DNA of 10,385 nt from Coriobacteriales bacterium (GTDB taxonomy: Bacteria > Actinomycetota > Coriobacteriia > Coriobacteriales > UBA8131): contig JAISUQ010000064.1 of assembly GCA_031272005.1 (NCBI GenBank), positions 1-10,385 of the forward strand, written 5' to 3'. The notes under the pieces were generated by a model. The model worked only from the letters and a program-made list of their open reading frames with translations, did not search any database and was not told the DNA's origin. Below, piece by piece: positions 1 to 6,645 of the stretch. A program made the position numbers and the translations under genes. Every line of letters begins with the position of its first letter. The first letter of the stretch is position 1.

Positions 1-10
1 CTCCACCAAC

Positions 11-32
11 CAAGCGCCCGGCAAGCGCCCGG
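11..32. repeat. 11-bp tandem duplication
   Basis: The unit caagcgcccgg occurs twice head to tail (11-21 and 22-32). It lies upstream of the promoter for the flavoenzyme gene and in no convincing ORF. It could be the tail of a gene or terminator beyond the window edge. Function unknown. Confidence 0.6.
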
Positions 33-50
33 TTTTCTCCGCCATAGTCC

Positions 51-79
51 TTGTGCAAACTACCAGTTAAGACTATACT
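51..79 (+). promoter_or_regulatory. candidate sigma-70-type promoter of the flavoenzyme gene
   Basis: TTGTGC at 51-56 (3 of 6 matches to a -35 consensus) and TATACT at 74-79 (5 of 6 matches to a -10) are separated by 17 bases. Transcription would begin near 86 and give a leader of about 100 nt before the ATG at 187. The leader contains a small inverted repeat (ctgtc at 115-119, gacag at 127-131). No operator is obvious. Confidence 0.4.
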
Positions 80-186
80 TCGTTCAGGAAGAGCAGGCGG
101 CTTGCAAGGGCCGGCTGTCTGCAAGGGACAGGCGCTCATCGGTGTTGGGAAGCACCCGGGTGCCTTAAATCTAGGAGGAACAGAAT

Positions 187-2463
187 ATGGAGAAGAAGAC
201 CAGCGATTTGACCCGCAGGAGTTTTCTTGGCCTGGGAGCCGCGGCAGCCGTGGGCGCAGCAGCAGCAGCAGCTGGCTGTACGCCAACTGCCGGCAGCGGT
301 GGCTCGGGGAGTGGCTCAACCGCCGGTGGCGCCGGCGGCTCGGCGGCGGCCAGTGGTGATTTGATTGCCACTGCCTACCTCAATCCCCAGGACTTCAGCT
401 ACAAGGATGCCACCAGCGAATGTGCCAACATCTTCTCGCCATTCAAGCTGGGTTCTCTGGAACTCAGCCACCGACTGGTGAAATCGGCTGCCGGCTCGGC
501 CACCTATCTGGCTGGCCCCACCGACGAGATGTTTGAGTACTACCTGAACTTCGCCAAGGGCGGCATCGAGTGGATTTGGATGGAAAGCGTGGGCTGGATG
601 GGCCCGGCTTCGCCCAATGCCTTTACCGGCATGGTCGAAGGTGGCACCGATGAGGCCATGGCCTGGGGCAAGAAGCTGGTTGAGGAGTGCGCCAAGTACG
701 GTTGCCACTTCGGCATCCAATGGGGCGCCTTTGCCATGACCCCGATTGCCGAGCTGACCAAGGAGGAGATCATCGCCCAGGAAGAGGCTGGCGTCACCTG
801 TGCCAAGTGGTATCAGGAGATGGGCTTCAAGGGCATCGAGATCCACATGACCGGGTCCGGCCTGGCCAACTCACTGAACTCCCGGCTCTACAACACGCGC
901 ACGGATGAGTACGGCGCCGGCAGCCTGGAGAATCGCGGGCGCTTCGTCTGCGAGACCATCCAGAAGATCAAGGAGGCCTGTGGCCAGGACTTCATCATCG
1001 AGGCGTTGTTTGAGTGCGTTACCGAGGATGATAACGTCACCCACAACGTCGGCGAGGCCTTCATGTGGAAGGACCAGGACATCACCAAGGCTCACAACCA
1101 CGCCAAGACCATCGAGGAAGGCATCGGGCTGGCCAAGCTCTTCGAGGCTGCCGGCCTGGACTGCATCCAGTGCCGCATTGGCCTGCCCTACTACCATCCG
1201 GCCCAGTTTGCCAGCGACCTCTACTTCATCGTCAACGGCGTGGAGGGCGCCAATGCCTTCGGTGTACAGTGGGACTTCAAGCGCCACTTCCAGGGCAAGC
1301 TGATCGGCAACACCTCCGGCGCCGGCCAGCTGCTGGACGTGGCCGCGATGTACAAGGCCGCCCTGAGCATCCCGGTGGGCACCGTGACCTACATGGATCC
1401 GGCCCGGGCCCCGGGATTCTTCGACCAGGCCATCGCCGACGGCAAGGCCGACTACTACTGCATGACCCGGCCTCTGACGGTAGATACCGAGTACGTCAAC
1501 AAGCTGCGCGAAGGGCGCGTGGATGAGATCGCCCCCTGCACCCGCTGCCTGCACTGTCACATCGGCAGCAACGAGGCCAACCGTGAGCAGGGCTACTGCC
1601 GCGTCAACGCCCTGACCCAGCGCGTGATGACCGGCCTGCCGGGCACCCCCGACAGCTATGAGCTGACGCCTGCCGCCGCCCCCAAGAAGGTCATGGTCAT
1701 CGGCGGCGGCCCCGGCGGCATGGAGGCAGCCCGCATCGCCGCCGCCCGCGGCCACAACGTCACCCTCTACGAGAAGACCGGCGCCCTCGGCGGCAAGCTG
1801 GACTTCTTCGTCCGCGTCAAGGGCAAGCACCAGAACATCGACGACTTCAAGGCCTATCTGATCAAGCAGCTGGAGCTCAATGGTGTCACCGTTGAGCTGA
1901 ACAAGGAGGTCGACGCAGCTTTCATCAGCTCCGAAGCCCCGGATGCCGTGGTGCTGGCCGTAGGTGGCGACTACGATGTGGAGACCGGCGCCATCTCCGG
2001 TGCCAACATCGTGGAGTTCGCCAGCTTCGAAAGTGCCGAGGTGGGGGAGAATGTCGTCATCGTCGGCGGCAACGCCCAGGCCTGGGACTGCGCTCTGTGG
2101 ATGACGCTGCGTGGCAAGAACGTCCATATCGTCACCGAGCGCACCAACGACGACCTGGACTCCCAGCAGTCGCAGCACGAGATGCGCATGATGACCTCCA
2201 CCCTCTACTCCCTGGGCACCAAAGCCTGGCCCAGCTCCACCATCAAGAGCGTGGCCGATGGCAAAGCCGTGCTGGCTTCCGATGTGGTAGGCGCAGATGT
2301 CGAGATACCCTGCGACACCATCATCGTCGGCGCCGAGCTCAAACCCAACAAGAGCCTGCTGGACGGCTTCAGCGGCGAGAGCTACGCCATCGGCGACTGC
2401 AACGAGCCCTACAACATCGCCAAAGCCGTAATAGCCGGCAACGACGCCGGCCGGGCTCTGTAA
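187..2463 (+). CDS. Tat-exported lipoprotein FMN/4Fe-4S/FAD oxidoreductase, Old Yellow Enzyme / 2,4-dienoyl-CoA reductase family
   Basis: The 758-residue protein starts at an ATG 8 nt after AGGAGG (173-178). The N-terminus has a twin-arginine motif (TRRSFLG, R10-R11), an alanine-rich hydrophobic stretch and a lipobox ending at C31, then a Gly/Ser linker to about residue 57; I infer Tat export and lipid anchoring. Residues about 82-445 are an FMN-binding TIM barrel, with the family signature around 235-253 (NTR-DEYG-GSLENR-RF) and the phosphate-binding GKADYY...TRPL at 419-430. Cysteines 451, 454, 457 and 471 should bind a 4Fe-4S cluster. A GxGxxG dinucleotide fold follows at 506-511, a second degenerate one (VGGNAQAW) at 626-633, and a C-terminal IGDC motif at 735-738. 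The family reduces activated C=C bonds and moves electrons between flavins through the cluster. The physiological substrate and electron donor outside the cell are unknown. No partner gene is adjacent, and the gene is followed by its own terminator. Confidence 0.93.
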   Translation: MEKKTSDLTRRSFLGLGAAAAVGAAAAAAGCTPTAGSGGSGSGSTAGGAGGSAAASGDLIATAYLNPQDFSYKDATSECANIFSPFKLGSLELSHRLVKSAAGSATYLAGPTDEMFEYYLNFAKGGIEWIWMESVGWMGPASPNAFTGMVEGGTDEAMAWGKKLVEECAKYGCHFGIQWGAFAMTPIAELTKEEIIAQEEAGVTCAKWYQEMGFKGIEIHMTGSGLANSLNSRLYNTRTDEYGAGSLENRGRFVCETIQKIKEACGQDFIIEALFECVTEDDNVTHNVGEAFMWKDQDITKAHNHAKTIEEGIGLAKLFEAAGLDCIQCRIGLPYYHPAQFASDLYFIVNGVEGANAFGVQWDFKRHFQGKLIGNTSGAGQLLDVAAMYKAALSIPVGTVTYMDPARAPGFFDQAIADGKADYYCMTRPLTVDTEYVNKLREGRVDEIAPCTRCLHCHIGSNEANREQGYCRVNALTQRVMTGLPGTPDSYELTPAAAPKKVMVIGGGPGGMEAARIAAARGHNVTLYEKTGALGGKLDFFVRVKGKHQNIDDFKAYLIKQLELNGVTVELNKEVDAAFISSEAPDAVVLAVGGDYDVETGAISGANIVEFASFESAEVGENVVIVGGNAQAWDCALWMTLRGKNVHIVTERTNDDLDSQQSQHEMRMMTSTLYSLGTKAWPSSTIKSVADGKAVLASDVVGADVEIPCDTIIVGAELKPNKSLLDGFSGESYAIGDCNEPYNIAKAVIAGNDAGRAL

Positions 2464-2502
2464 AGCCACAGGCACCCTGCAATCGCACCCTGCAACAGTG
2501 TC

Positions 2503-2536
2503 GCGTAAGGCCCGCGCAAGCGGGCCTTACGCTCTT
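2503..2536 (+). terminator. rho-independent-like terminator of the flavoenzyme gene
   Basis: A perfect 13-bp stem (2503-2515 with 2520-2532) closed by a GCAA tetraloop is followed by TCTT. It starts 40 nt after the stop codon. The U-tract is short, but the stem is very stable. On the minus strand no T-run follows, so it mainly serves the plus-strand gene. Confidence 0.8.
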
Positions 2537-2613
2537 CCCCAGCGCAACCAGCGCCGGCTCGGCATAAAGGCGCCAGGCGAAGCTTGGCAATGACGCGAGC
2601 AAGCTATTGCTGG

Positions 2614-2725
2614 TTGACAGTAATCTCTATTGCAAATTCCTGCAACTCGTACCCGCGCCCTCCGTGACTTCATCGGACATCTTTTTGACAGTAATCTCTA
2701 TTGCAAATTCCTGCAACTCGTACCC
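2614..2725. repeat. 41-bp perfect direct repeat at the 3' end of the membrane-protein gene
   Basis: The 41-base sequence at 2614-2654 is repeated exactly at 2685-2725, with 30 unrelated bases between; the flanks differ. The copies are 71 bp apart, which is not a multiple of three, so they are read in different frames. The upstream copy on the minus strand (2685-2725) encodes GYELQEFAIEITV. The second copy is read as TSCRNLQ and a stop. Removing one copy plus the spacer would restore an ending in ITVNQQ with a stop at 2604-2606. Confidence 0.9.
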
Positions 2726-4165
2726 TTCAAGTTCGTCTTTAATGAACTGACGGCGGCGCGTTTCGATTGAGTAATACCACTTATACCAGAGTGCCACGCA
2801 TATGCAAACTCCCAAAACTCCCAAAACTCCCGCAATAACCAGCACTTTGAAAAATAAACAATTGCTGAAGCTAAATAAGTAATAGCATATAAGCCATATA
2901 AATAACATAGCACAATCAATAATTGCTATTGCATAACAAAGCTTGATAGGTCGTTTCATCAACTCACGCCGGTAGAAGTCTTTCTCGCTTCGGTCGTTTC
3001 GCACAAATTGGAAGAGAGGGAGTAACAGCAGTACTATTTGAAAAATGGATGTCGTAAAACTGGGACCGCTGTCATCATTTAACCCAAAGCCGGTCAAACT
3101 GTTTGCAAGCGTGATAATGATAACCAGTAAGCTCAACGTCCAGAAAATAAAGAAAGGTAGCCCAAGACCTCTGGTTTTTGGGAATATCTGATAGGTAAGT
3201 TCAAAGTCACGCTCCTCCTTTTCATTGTCAGCAATTCTCTTGGGCACCCAACGTAACAACCTGTTACCCACACTGTCATAGATTTTTCCCGAAGCGTCAT
3301 TTTCTGGCTCCAGCTTTCTTTTAGCTCTTAACATAACCTTGGAAAGCGACATGCGGCAATCTACTTTCAGAGTTCCGTTGTCGCCGCTGGTTTCCGTAAT
3401 CTCAACAGGCTTCTCCTTGCTCATTGGTAAAAACTCTGCACCATTCGGGGCTTCGATAATATAATAATCTCTTTCTGCTGAATAAATATTTTCGAGCACC
3501 ACGTTGTATGTCAGGCAACTGTTGCTTCTGTCTGCTTTGCTCGTATCTTCCAGAGTTGGTACAAGATAGCGGTATTTTATTATAATCGGTCCGCCATCGT
3601 CTGTAGCCGGCACATAGACCAAAGGAATCCAATTATTGCTGAGTCTTTTTATCAGACTTCTGAAGCCATAGTTCTTTCGCAGATGCTCAAGTTCTTTGAC
3701 CGCATCTTCAATTGCTTTGTCGCTGAAGCCCCTGATTTCCTTAACTTTTTGCCAAAGATCACTTTCAGGCTTGTTTCCGCTCAGCCGGGAACTCATATAG
3801 GACATCAAGAAAGCCTTTAAAGCATCGCTCATTTTGTTTTTTGGCTTAATCTTGTCAATTACATAACCTTCGATAACTCCTACCTGCCACATAAGCCTTT
3901 CCTCTTCTGGCAGCAAACTTAGCGCAGAACCCAAACTGTCTCTGACATCGAACGATGGTAAGAGCGATACATCCATATCGTTGAGAGGTACTATGAAATA
4001 TTTGTCGTTCTTGTCCTCGCTATTGAGGGAATACCAGTCTTTCAGCGTCTTTTGATTGATGTCGACGGATATTCTGAATTCCCAAAGCAAATCCCCCACA
4101 TATCTGACGCACTCAACCTGTCTGTTAATCCATCCCCTGTGACAGTATAAGTTATAAGGAAGCAT
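2627..4165 (-). CDS. unrecognised protein with four C-terminal transmembrane segments
   Basis: I do not recognise this 512-residue protein. I chose the ATG at 4165 because GGAGG (4175-4171) sits 5 nt upstream; an in-frame GTG at 4198 would add 11 residues. Residues 1 to about 330 are soluble and charged, with a helical part around 110-175 and a more beta-like middle part. Four hydrophobic segments lie near 336-355, 371-388, 408-431 and 439-460; the last contains a short GVLGVLGV repeat encoded by an 8-bp DNA repeat. A basic segment (ETRRRQF) follows the last membrane segment. The base composition is clearly AT-richer than in the flanking genes, with many A/T-ending codons, suggesting transfer. 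The final residues are altered by the 41-bp repeat. It is probably co-transcribed with the small ORF 51 nt upstream. A membrane-anchored sensor or effector is conceivable, but no motif shows it. Confidence 0.75.
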   Translation of the reverse strand: MLPYNLYCHRGWINRQVECVRYVGDLLWEFRISVDINQKTLKDWYSLNSEDKNDKYFIVPLNDMDVSLLPSFDVRDSLGSALSLLPEEERLMWQVGVIEGYVIDKIKPKNKMSDALKAFLMSYMSSRLSGNKPESDLWQKVKEIRGFSDKAIEDAVKELEHLRKNYGFRSLIKRLSNNWIPLVYVPATDDGGPIIIKYRYLVPTLEDTSKADRSNSCLTYNVVLENIYSAERDYYIIEAPNGAEFLPMSKEKPVEITETSGDNGTLKVDCRMSLSKVMLRAKRKLEPENDASGKIYDSVGNRLLRWVPKRIADNEKEERDFELTYQIFPKTRGLGLPFFIFWTLSLLVIIITLANSLTGFGLNDDSGPSFTTSIFQIVLLLLPLFQFVRNDRSEKDFYRRELMKRPIKLCYAIAIIDCAMLFIWLICYYLFSFSNCLFFKVLVIAGVLGVLGVCICVALWYKWYYSIETRRRQFIKDELEGYELQEFAIEITVKKMSDEVTEGAGTSCRNLQ

Positions 4166-4216
4166 GCATCCCTCCGCACAGCTTGGCCCCCGTAGCACCG
4201 TATTAGTTTTTTTCAG

Positions 4217-4420
4217 TTACCTTACAGTATATCTCTGGATAAGACGTTTGCTGGGACGCCTCCAACCGCGGCCTTCTCTGTCATTGTCTTCAAGGGCAGC
4301 AATCATTTTGCAGATATCAACGTAATCAGACGTCGGCCCGGACTGCCCGGTTGCTGCCTCTATGATTTTTTGTGGTAGATATGAGTTCTTTTTCAGACCC
4401 ATGTTCATTCCCGCTCTCAT
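4217..4420 (-). CDS. small hypothetical protein, possible first gene of the AT-rich operon
   Basis: This ORF of about 67 residues is of unknown function. Its start is uncertain: ATG at 4420, 4408 and 4402 are all in frame, and a TTG at 4444 lies upstream of the predicted transcription start. None has a good Shine-Dalgarno; a GCGGGA lies 6 nt before the ATG at 4402. The protein has a short helical part (LPQKIIEAATG, then DYVDICKMIAALED) and a very basic tail (RGWRRPSKRLIQRY), so nucleic-acid binding is possible but not demonstrated. It shares the low GC of the membrane-protein gene and lies 51 nt upstream of it on the same strand. It could also be the remnant of a longer protein. Confidence 0.4.
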   Translation of the reverse strand: MRAGMNMGLKKNSYLPQKIIEAATGQSGPTSDYVDICKMIAALEDNDREGRGWRRPSKRLIQRYTVR

Positions 4421-4446
4421 TTTAACTAAGAATTGAGCAATCAAAT

Positions 4447-4476
4447 ATCATACCAAAAACTACACATGGTGCACAA
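4447..4476 (-). promoter_or_regulatory. candidate promoter for the AT-rich two-gene unit
   Basis: Read on the minus strand, TTGTGC (4476-4471) is followed after 18 bases by TATGAT (4452-4447), preceded by TGG so that it forms an extended -10. Transcription would start near 4440, leaving a 20-nt leader before the ATG at 4420. The -35 hexamer is the same TTGTGC as at 51-56. Confidence 0.4.
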
Positions 4477-4510
4477 TACGTACCGTTCAAACTGGAGTCT
4501 CGCAGAGTCT

Positions 4511-4570
4511 CGCATTGTTGGCAGGTCTGTGTATAAGTGGCGTTTTAGGCAAAGGCCTGCCAACAATGCG
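4511..4570. repeat. 15-bp perfect inverted repeat, possible structured RNA
   Basis: The arms cgcattgttggcagg (4511-4525) and its exact reverse complement (4556-4570) enclose a 30-base loop. A 10-bp tandem repeat (gagtctcgca twice) directly precedes the left arm. The element abuts the terminator hairpin at 4571-4597, and no ORF explains it. Read on the plus strand the two hairpins look like the 3' part of a small RNA of roughly 100 nt. It could instead be the end of a small mobile element or a protein-binding site. Confidence 0.6.
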
Positions 4571-4597
4571 AGGGCTCCCGGTGGGGGAGCCCTCTTT
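4571..4597 (+). terminator. rho-independent terminator hairpin on the plus strand with no upstream plus-strand gene
   Basis: A 9-bp stem agggctccc / gggagccct (4571-4579 with 4585-4593) with a 5-base loop is followed by CTTTGAATTTT. On the minus strand no T-run follows, so the signal points along the plus strand. All genes from 2627 to 6608 run on the minus strand, so the terminated transcript is unknown. Confidence 0.6.
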
Positions 4598-4614
4598 GAA
4601 TTTTCATACCTGAG

Positions 4615-4842
4615 TTACTTGATCTTCAGGTAGGCGTCCAAAGCGTCGCGGATCATGTCAGACGAATTTGAGGGCTGAATGCCATGAACCTTGTTGTAGG
4701 CACTCTTCTCCAGCAGTTTGACATACTGGTCGGCGTAGATGTAGAAGCCCTTGTATACCGTGGGGCGGTCCACGCCTTTCTCGTTCTCGAGGGCTTTGGT
4801 CAGGGCCGACTTCTTGGCTGGTGCGGCTTTCTTTGTTGCCAT
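4615..4842 (-). CDS. small ribbon-helix-helix-like DNA-binding protein
   Basis: The 75-residue protein begins with a Lys/Ala-rich tail (ATKKAAPAKKSA), followed by a beta-strand-like segment (KGFYIYADQY), a helix (VKLLEKSAYNKV) and a second helix (SSDMIRDALDAYL). This order of strand, helix, turn and helix, with the I-R-A-L-Y-L pattern, matches the ribbon-helix-helix (CopG/Arc/ParG) fold. I chose the ATG at 4842 because AAAGG lies 9 nt upstream; the in-frame ATG at 4851 has the same AAAGG immediately against it, too close to act. Such proteins bind DNA as dimers and often repress their own promoter. No toxin gene is adjacent, so an antitoxin role is not supported. A chromosome or plasmid partition accessory or a plain repressor are alternatives. 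Confidence 0.7.
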   Translation of the reverse strand: MATKKAAPAKKSALTKALENEKGVDRPTVYKGFYIYADQYVKLLEKSAYNKVHGIQPSNSSDMIRDALDAYLKIK

Positions 4843-4899
4843 GTTGAGCATCCTTTCTCAATATCTCCAGCTACAACCAATAAACTGGATGGTGCCTAC

Positions 4900-4908
4900 A
4901 TGATAGCA
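4900..4908 (-). promoter_or_regulatory. extended -10 promoter of the ribbon-helix-helix gene
   Basis: On the minus strand TGCTATCAT (4908-4900) is an extended -10 box. No good -35 is present at 16-18 bases. The leader would be about 50 nt. The region upstream is AT-rich and holds two copies of aatttaca, which could be operator half-sites for the RHH protein. Confidence 0.35.
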
Positions 4909-4976
4909 CAATTTACAATATGCAATAGCACTTTTAACAAATTTACAGATAATTTTCGCTCAGGTATCAGCCTGTT

Positions 4977-5033
4977 TCCTGGCTATGGAAATAATTTGTC
5001 TGTAACGTCTTTTAATAAGCCAGTAAGCCAGGA
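4977..5033 (-). other. weak inverted repeat downstream of the acyltransferase gene
   Basis: tcctggct (4977-4984) and agccagga (5026-5033) are perfect 8-base complements separated by 41 bases of AT-rich DNA. It could help terminate the minus-strand envelope transcript ending at 5041, but the loop is long and there is no U-tract after the hairpin. The rest of 4909-5040 shows no gene. Confidence 0.2.
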
Positions 5034-5040
5034 GTAATAG

Positions 5041-6222
5041 TCATTGCCCATGATTCGGAAGCATTGACCGTGTCTTTCTCGCAATCAAGCTAATGATAAT
5101 AGCAATAGCAAACGACAGTACAGCAGTACCCAGTAGCAGCAGCAGGGCGGCGGGGTAGTCGTAGGGGGTGATGGGGAGCCAGAGCTCTATCAGGTGCAGG
5201 ACCATGTAGTGGACGAAAAAGACCGTCAGGGTGGCCTGGGAGAGCCGTTGCAGCAGGCGGGAGGTCAGCGGCGGCAGGTGGCGGCCCTGGCAGAGTTTGA
5301 GTAGCAGCAAAAACAGGCTGATGCCGCCGAGCAGCATGAAGGGCGAGTCGTACCACAGGCCGCGGGGGTCGTCCATCTGGGCGCTCCAACGCATGAAGGC
5401 GATGGCGCCCACCAGGGCGGCAACCACCAGCACCAGCAAGGCCAGCGCAGGTATCCGCCGCAGCCAGCATCGCTCCAGAATGCCATAGCCAATCAGCAGG
5501 TAGAGCGCGAAGTAGCTGCCAAAGAAGCCCATATTCAGACCGAAGCTGGAGGGGATAACCTCGGGATTGAGATTGACGATGAAGACGTTGATGGTCGGCA
5601 GCAGCGAGGCGCCGAAGAACACCAGCGCCGCCGGCAGCAGGAAGATGCGCAGGTCGTAGGCGTGCAACAGGCGTGAGACAAAGGGGATGGCCAGAAAATA
5701 GCCGATGATGAAGGGCATGTACCACATCTGGTTGTTGTTGGGCACCCCGTGCAGGAAGAACAGCTCATTGACCAGCGTCAGCGGTGGGATCTCGTAGCCG
5801 AAGATGAAGGTGTCGACAATGTACATCACCAGTATCCAGGCCAGCGTCTGCAGGTAGAGGCGCAGGGTCTTATCCCGCCAGAAGTGCAGCACGTCAGCAG
5901 TCTGGGGGTATTGTTTGCGGATGTTCAGGATACCGGTGAGCATTAAAAACAGCGGCACGCCGAGGCGGCCCAGGGCGTAGCAGACCAGGGCGGGGGTGCC
6001 GGCATCGAGCTGCTCGGTTTGGGCCAGGAGCTGGTCGCCCACGTGGTTGGCGATGACCAGGAGAATGGCGACGATGCGGATGACGTCGAAGGTGGGGTCG
6101 CGGGGCTTGACGCTGGCGCTGGCAGGTGTGGGCACGCCTGCGGCCCCGGCAGCCTCAGGCGCGGGTGTCGGAGCGCCGCAGATGGCAGCCTCGCGCACGG
6201 CAGCCGGCACTTCTCCGCACAT
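5041..6222 (-). CDS. acyltransferase-3 family membrane protein (OafA-like O-acyltransferase)
   Basis: The 393-residue protein has about ten hydrophobic segments. After a Pro/Ala-rich N-terminal tail (to about residue 38), the first membrane segment carries R49 and H60 in the R-x10-H arrangement (IRIVAILLVIANH) typical of the family and thought to be catalytic. Other family features are RLGVPLFLMLTG (86-97), NQMWYMPFIIGYFLAIPF (164-181) and the late FFVHYMVLHLIE (335-346). Family members transfer acetyl or other acyl groups from the cytoplasm to sugars of cell-surface polymers. The start chosen is the ATG at 6222, which shares its A with the TGA stop of the GtrA gene (TGATG), a sign of translational coupling. 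Longer in-frame readings would overlap the GtrA gene by over 100 bp and encode a non-hydrophobic, unfamily-like tail. The sugar substrate cannot be told. Confidence 0.88.
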   Translation of the reverse strand: MCGEVPAAVREAAICGAPTPAPEAAGAAGVPTPASASVKPRDPTFDVIRIVAILLVIANHVGDQLLAQTEQLDAGTPALVCYALGRLGVPLFLMLTGILNIRKQYPQTADVLHFWRDKTLRLYLQTLAWILVMYIVDTFIFGYEIPPLTLVNELFFLHGVPNNNQMWYMPFIIGYFLAIPFVSRLLHAYDLRIFLLPAALVFFGASLLPTINVFIVNLNPEVIPSSFGLNMGFFGSYFALYLLIGYGILERCWLRRIPALALLVLVVAALVGAIAFMRWSAQMDDPRGLWYDSPFMLLGGISLFLLLLKLCQGRHLPPLTSRLLQRLSQATLTVFFVHYMVLHLIELWLPITPYDYPAALLLLLGTAVLSFAIAIIISLIARKTRSMLPNHGQ

Positions 6223-6608
6223 CAGCCGGCGTCCAACAGCTTTTTGCGGCTGACGAAGTTGTAGACCATGACGATGCCGGTGGCAACTATCTTGGTCAGG
6301 CGATAATCCAGAGACAGCAGTTCCACGCCCAGCCACATGCAGAGGTCATTGAGCCCCAGGCCAATCAGCGACAGTACCACGAAGAGCACGAATTCGCGCC
6401 GTCGGTCGAAGCCCTCCTTGTGTTTGAAGACGTAGCGCATCGAGGCCAGATAGTTGAAGACCACCGCCACCGAGAAGGCGATTGTGGCGCTGAGCAGGTA
6501 ATTCAGGCCGCAGACCTCGGTCAGCAGCAGCAGCAGGCCGTAGTCGATCAGGAAGGCGATAACGCCCACCACTCCAAATTTGGCAATCTGTGCAAGCAGC
6601 TTCTGCAT
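6222..6608 (-). CDS. GtrA family membrane protein
   Basis: The 128-residue protein has four hydrophobic segments at about 11-31, 37-55, 73-95 and 103-121, the length and topology of the GtrA family. The family motif before the cytoplasmic loop is present (FNYLASMRYVFK) as is the C-terminal NFVSRKKLL. GtrA proteins are thought to help move undecaprenyl-phosphate-linked sugars across the membrane and are common in teichoic-acid, arabinogalactan and O-antigen modification loci. The gene is coupled to the acyltransferase by TGATG. The start is either the ATG at 6608 or the TTG at 6611; there is no Shine-Dalgarno, and a -10 box (TATACT, 6623-6618) lies just upstream, so translation may be from a leaderless or near-leaderless mRNA. 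Confidence 0.9.
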   Translation of the reverse strand: MQKLLAQIAKFGVVGVIAFLIDYGLLLLLTEVCGLNYLLSATIAFSVAVVFNYLASMRYVFKHKEGFDRRREFVLFVVLSLIGLGLNDLCMWLGVELLSLDYRLTKIVATGIVMVYNFVSRKKLLDAG

Positions 6609-6617
6609 CAAGAAACC

Positions 6618-6623
6618 AGTATA
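6618..6623 (-). promoter_or_regulatory. -10 box of the GtrA-acyltransferase operon
   Basis: TATACT on the minus strand (5 of 6 consensus) ends 6 nt before the TTG at 6611 and 9 nt before the ATG at 6608. With transcription starting 6-9 nt downstream the mRNA would have no leader. No clear -35 was found. Confidence 0.4.
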
Positions 6624-6645
6624 GCCGTATGCCTCCGGCGCGCTA

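Noticed and set aside
51..359. Plus-strand ORF of 102 codons overlapping the flavoenzyme start
   Set aside because: It is out of frame with a convincing Tat signal that follows a perfect Shine-Dalgarno, and its own translation has no recognisable features.
871..2475. Long minus-strand open frame (534 codons) opposite the flavoenzyme
   Set aside because: It is an antisense shadow of the GC-rich gene: the plus-strand frame has a full set of family motifs, while the antisense translation is Gly/Ala/Val-rich without any domain.
4511..4570. Integron attC site
   Set aside because: The arms are perfectly complementary and lack the R-Y-Y-Y-A-A-C / G-T-T-R-R-R-Y core boxes and the unpaired bases of attC; no integrase gene is visible.
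4615..4842. Toxin-antitoxin pair
   Set aside because: The RHH protein resembles antitoxins, but no small toxin-like ORF lies next to it on the same strand; the adjacent minus-strand ORF at 4217-4420 is about 195 bp away beyond a terminator-like element.
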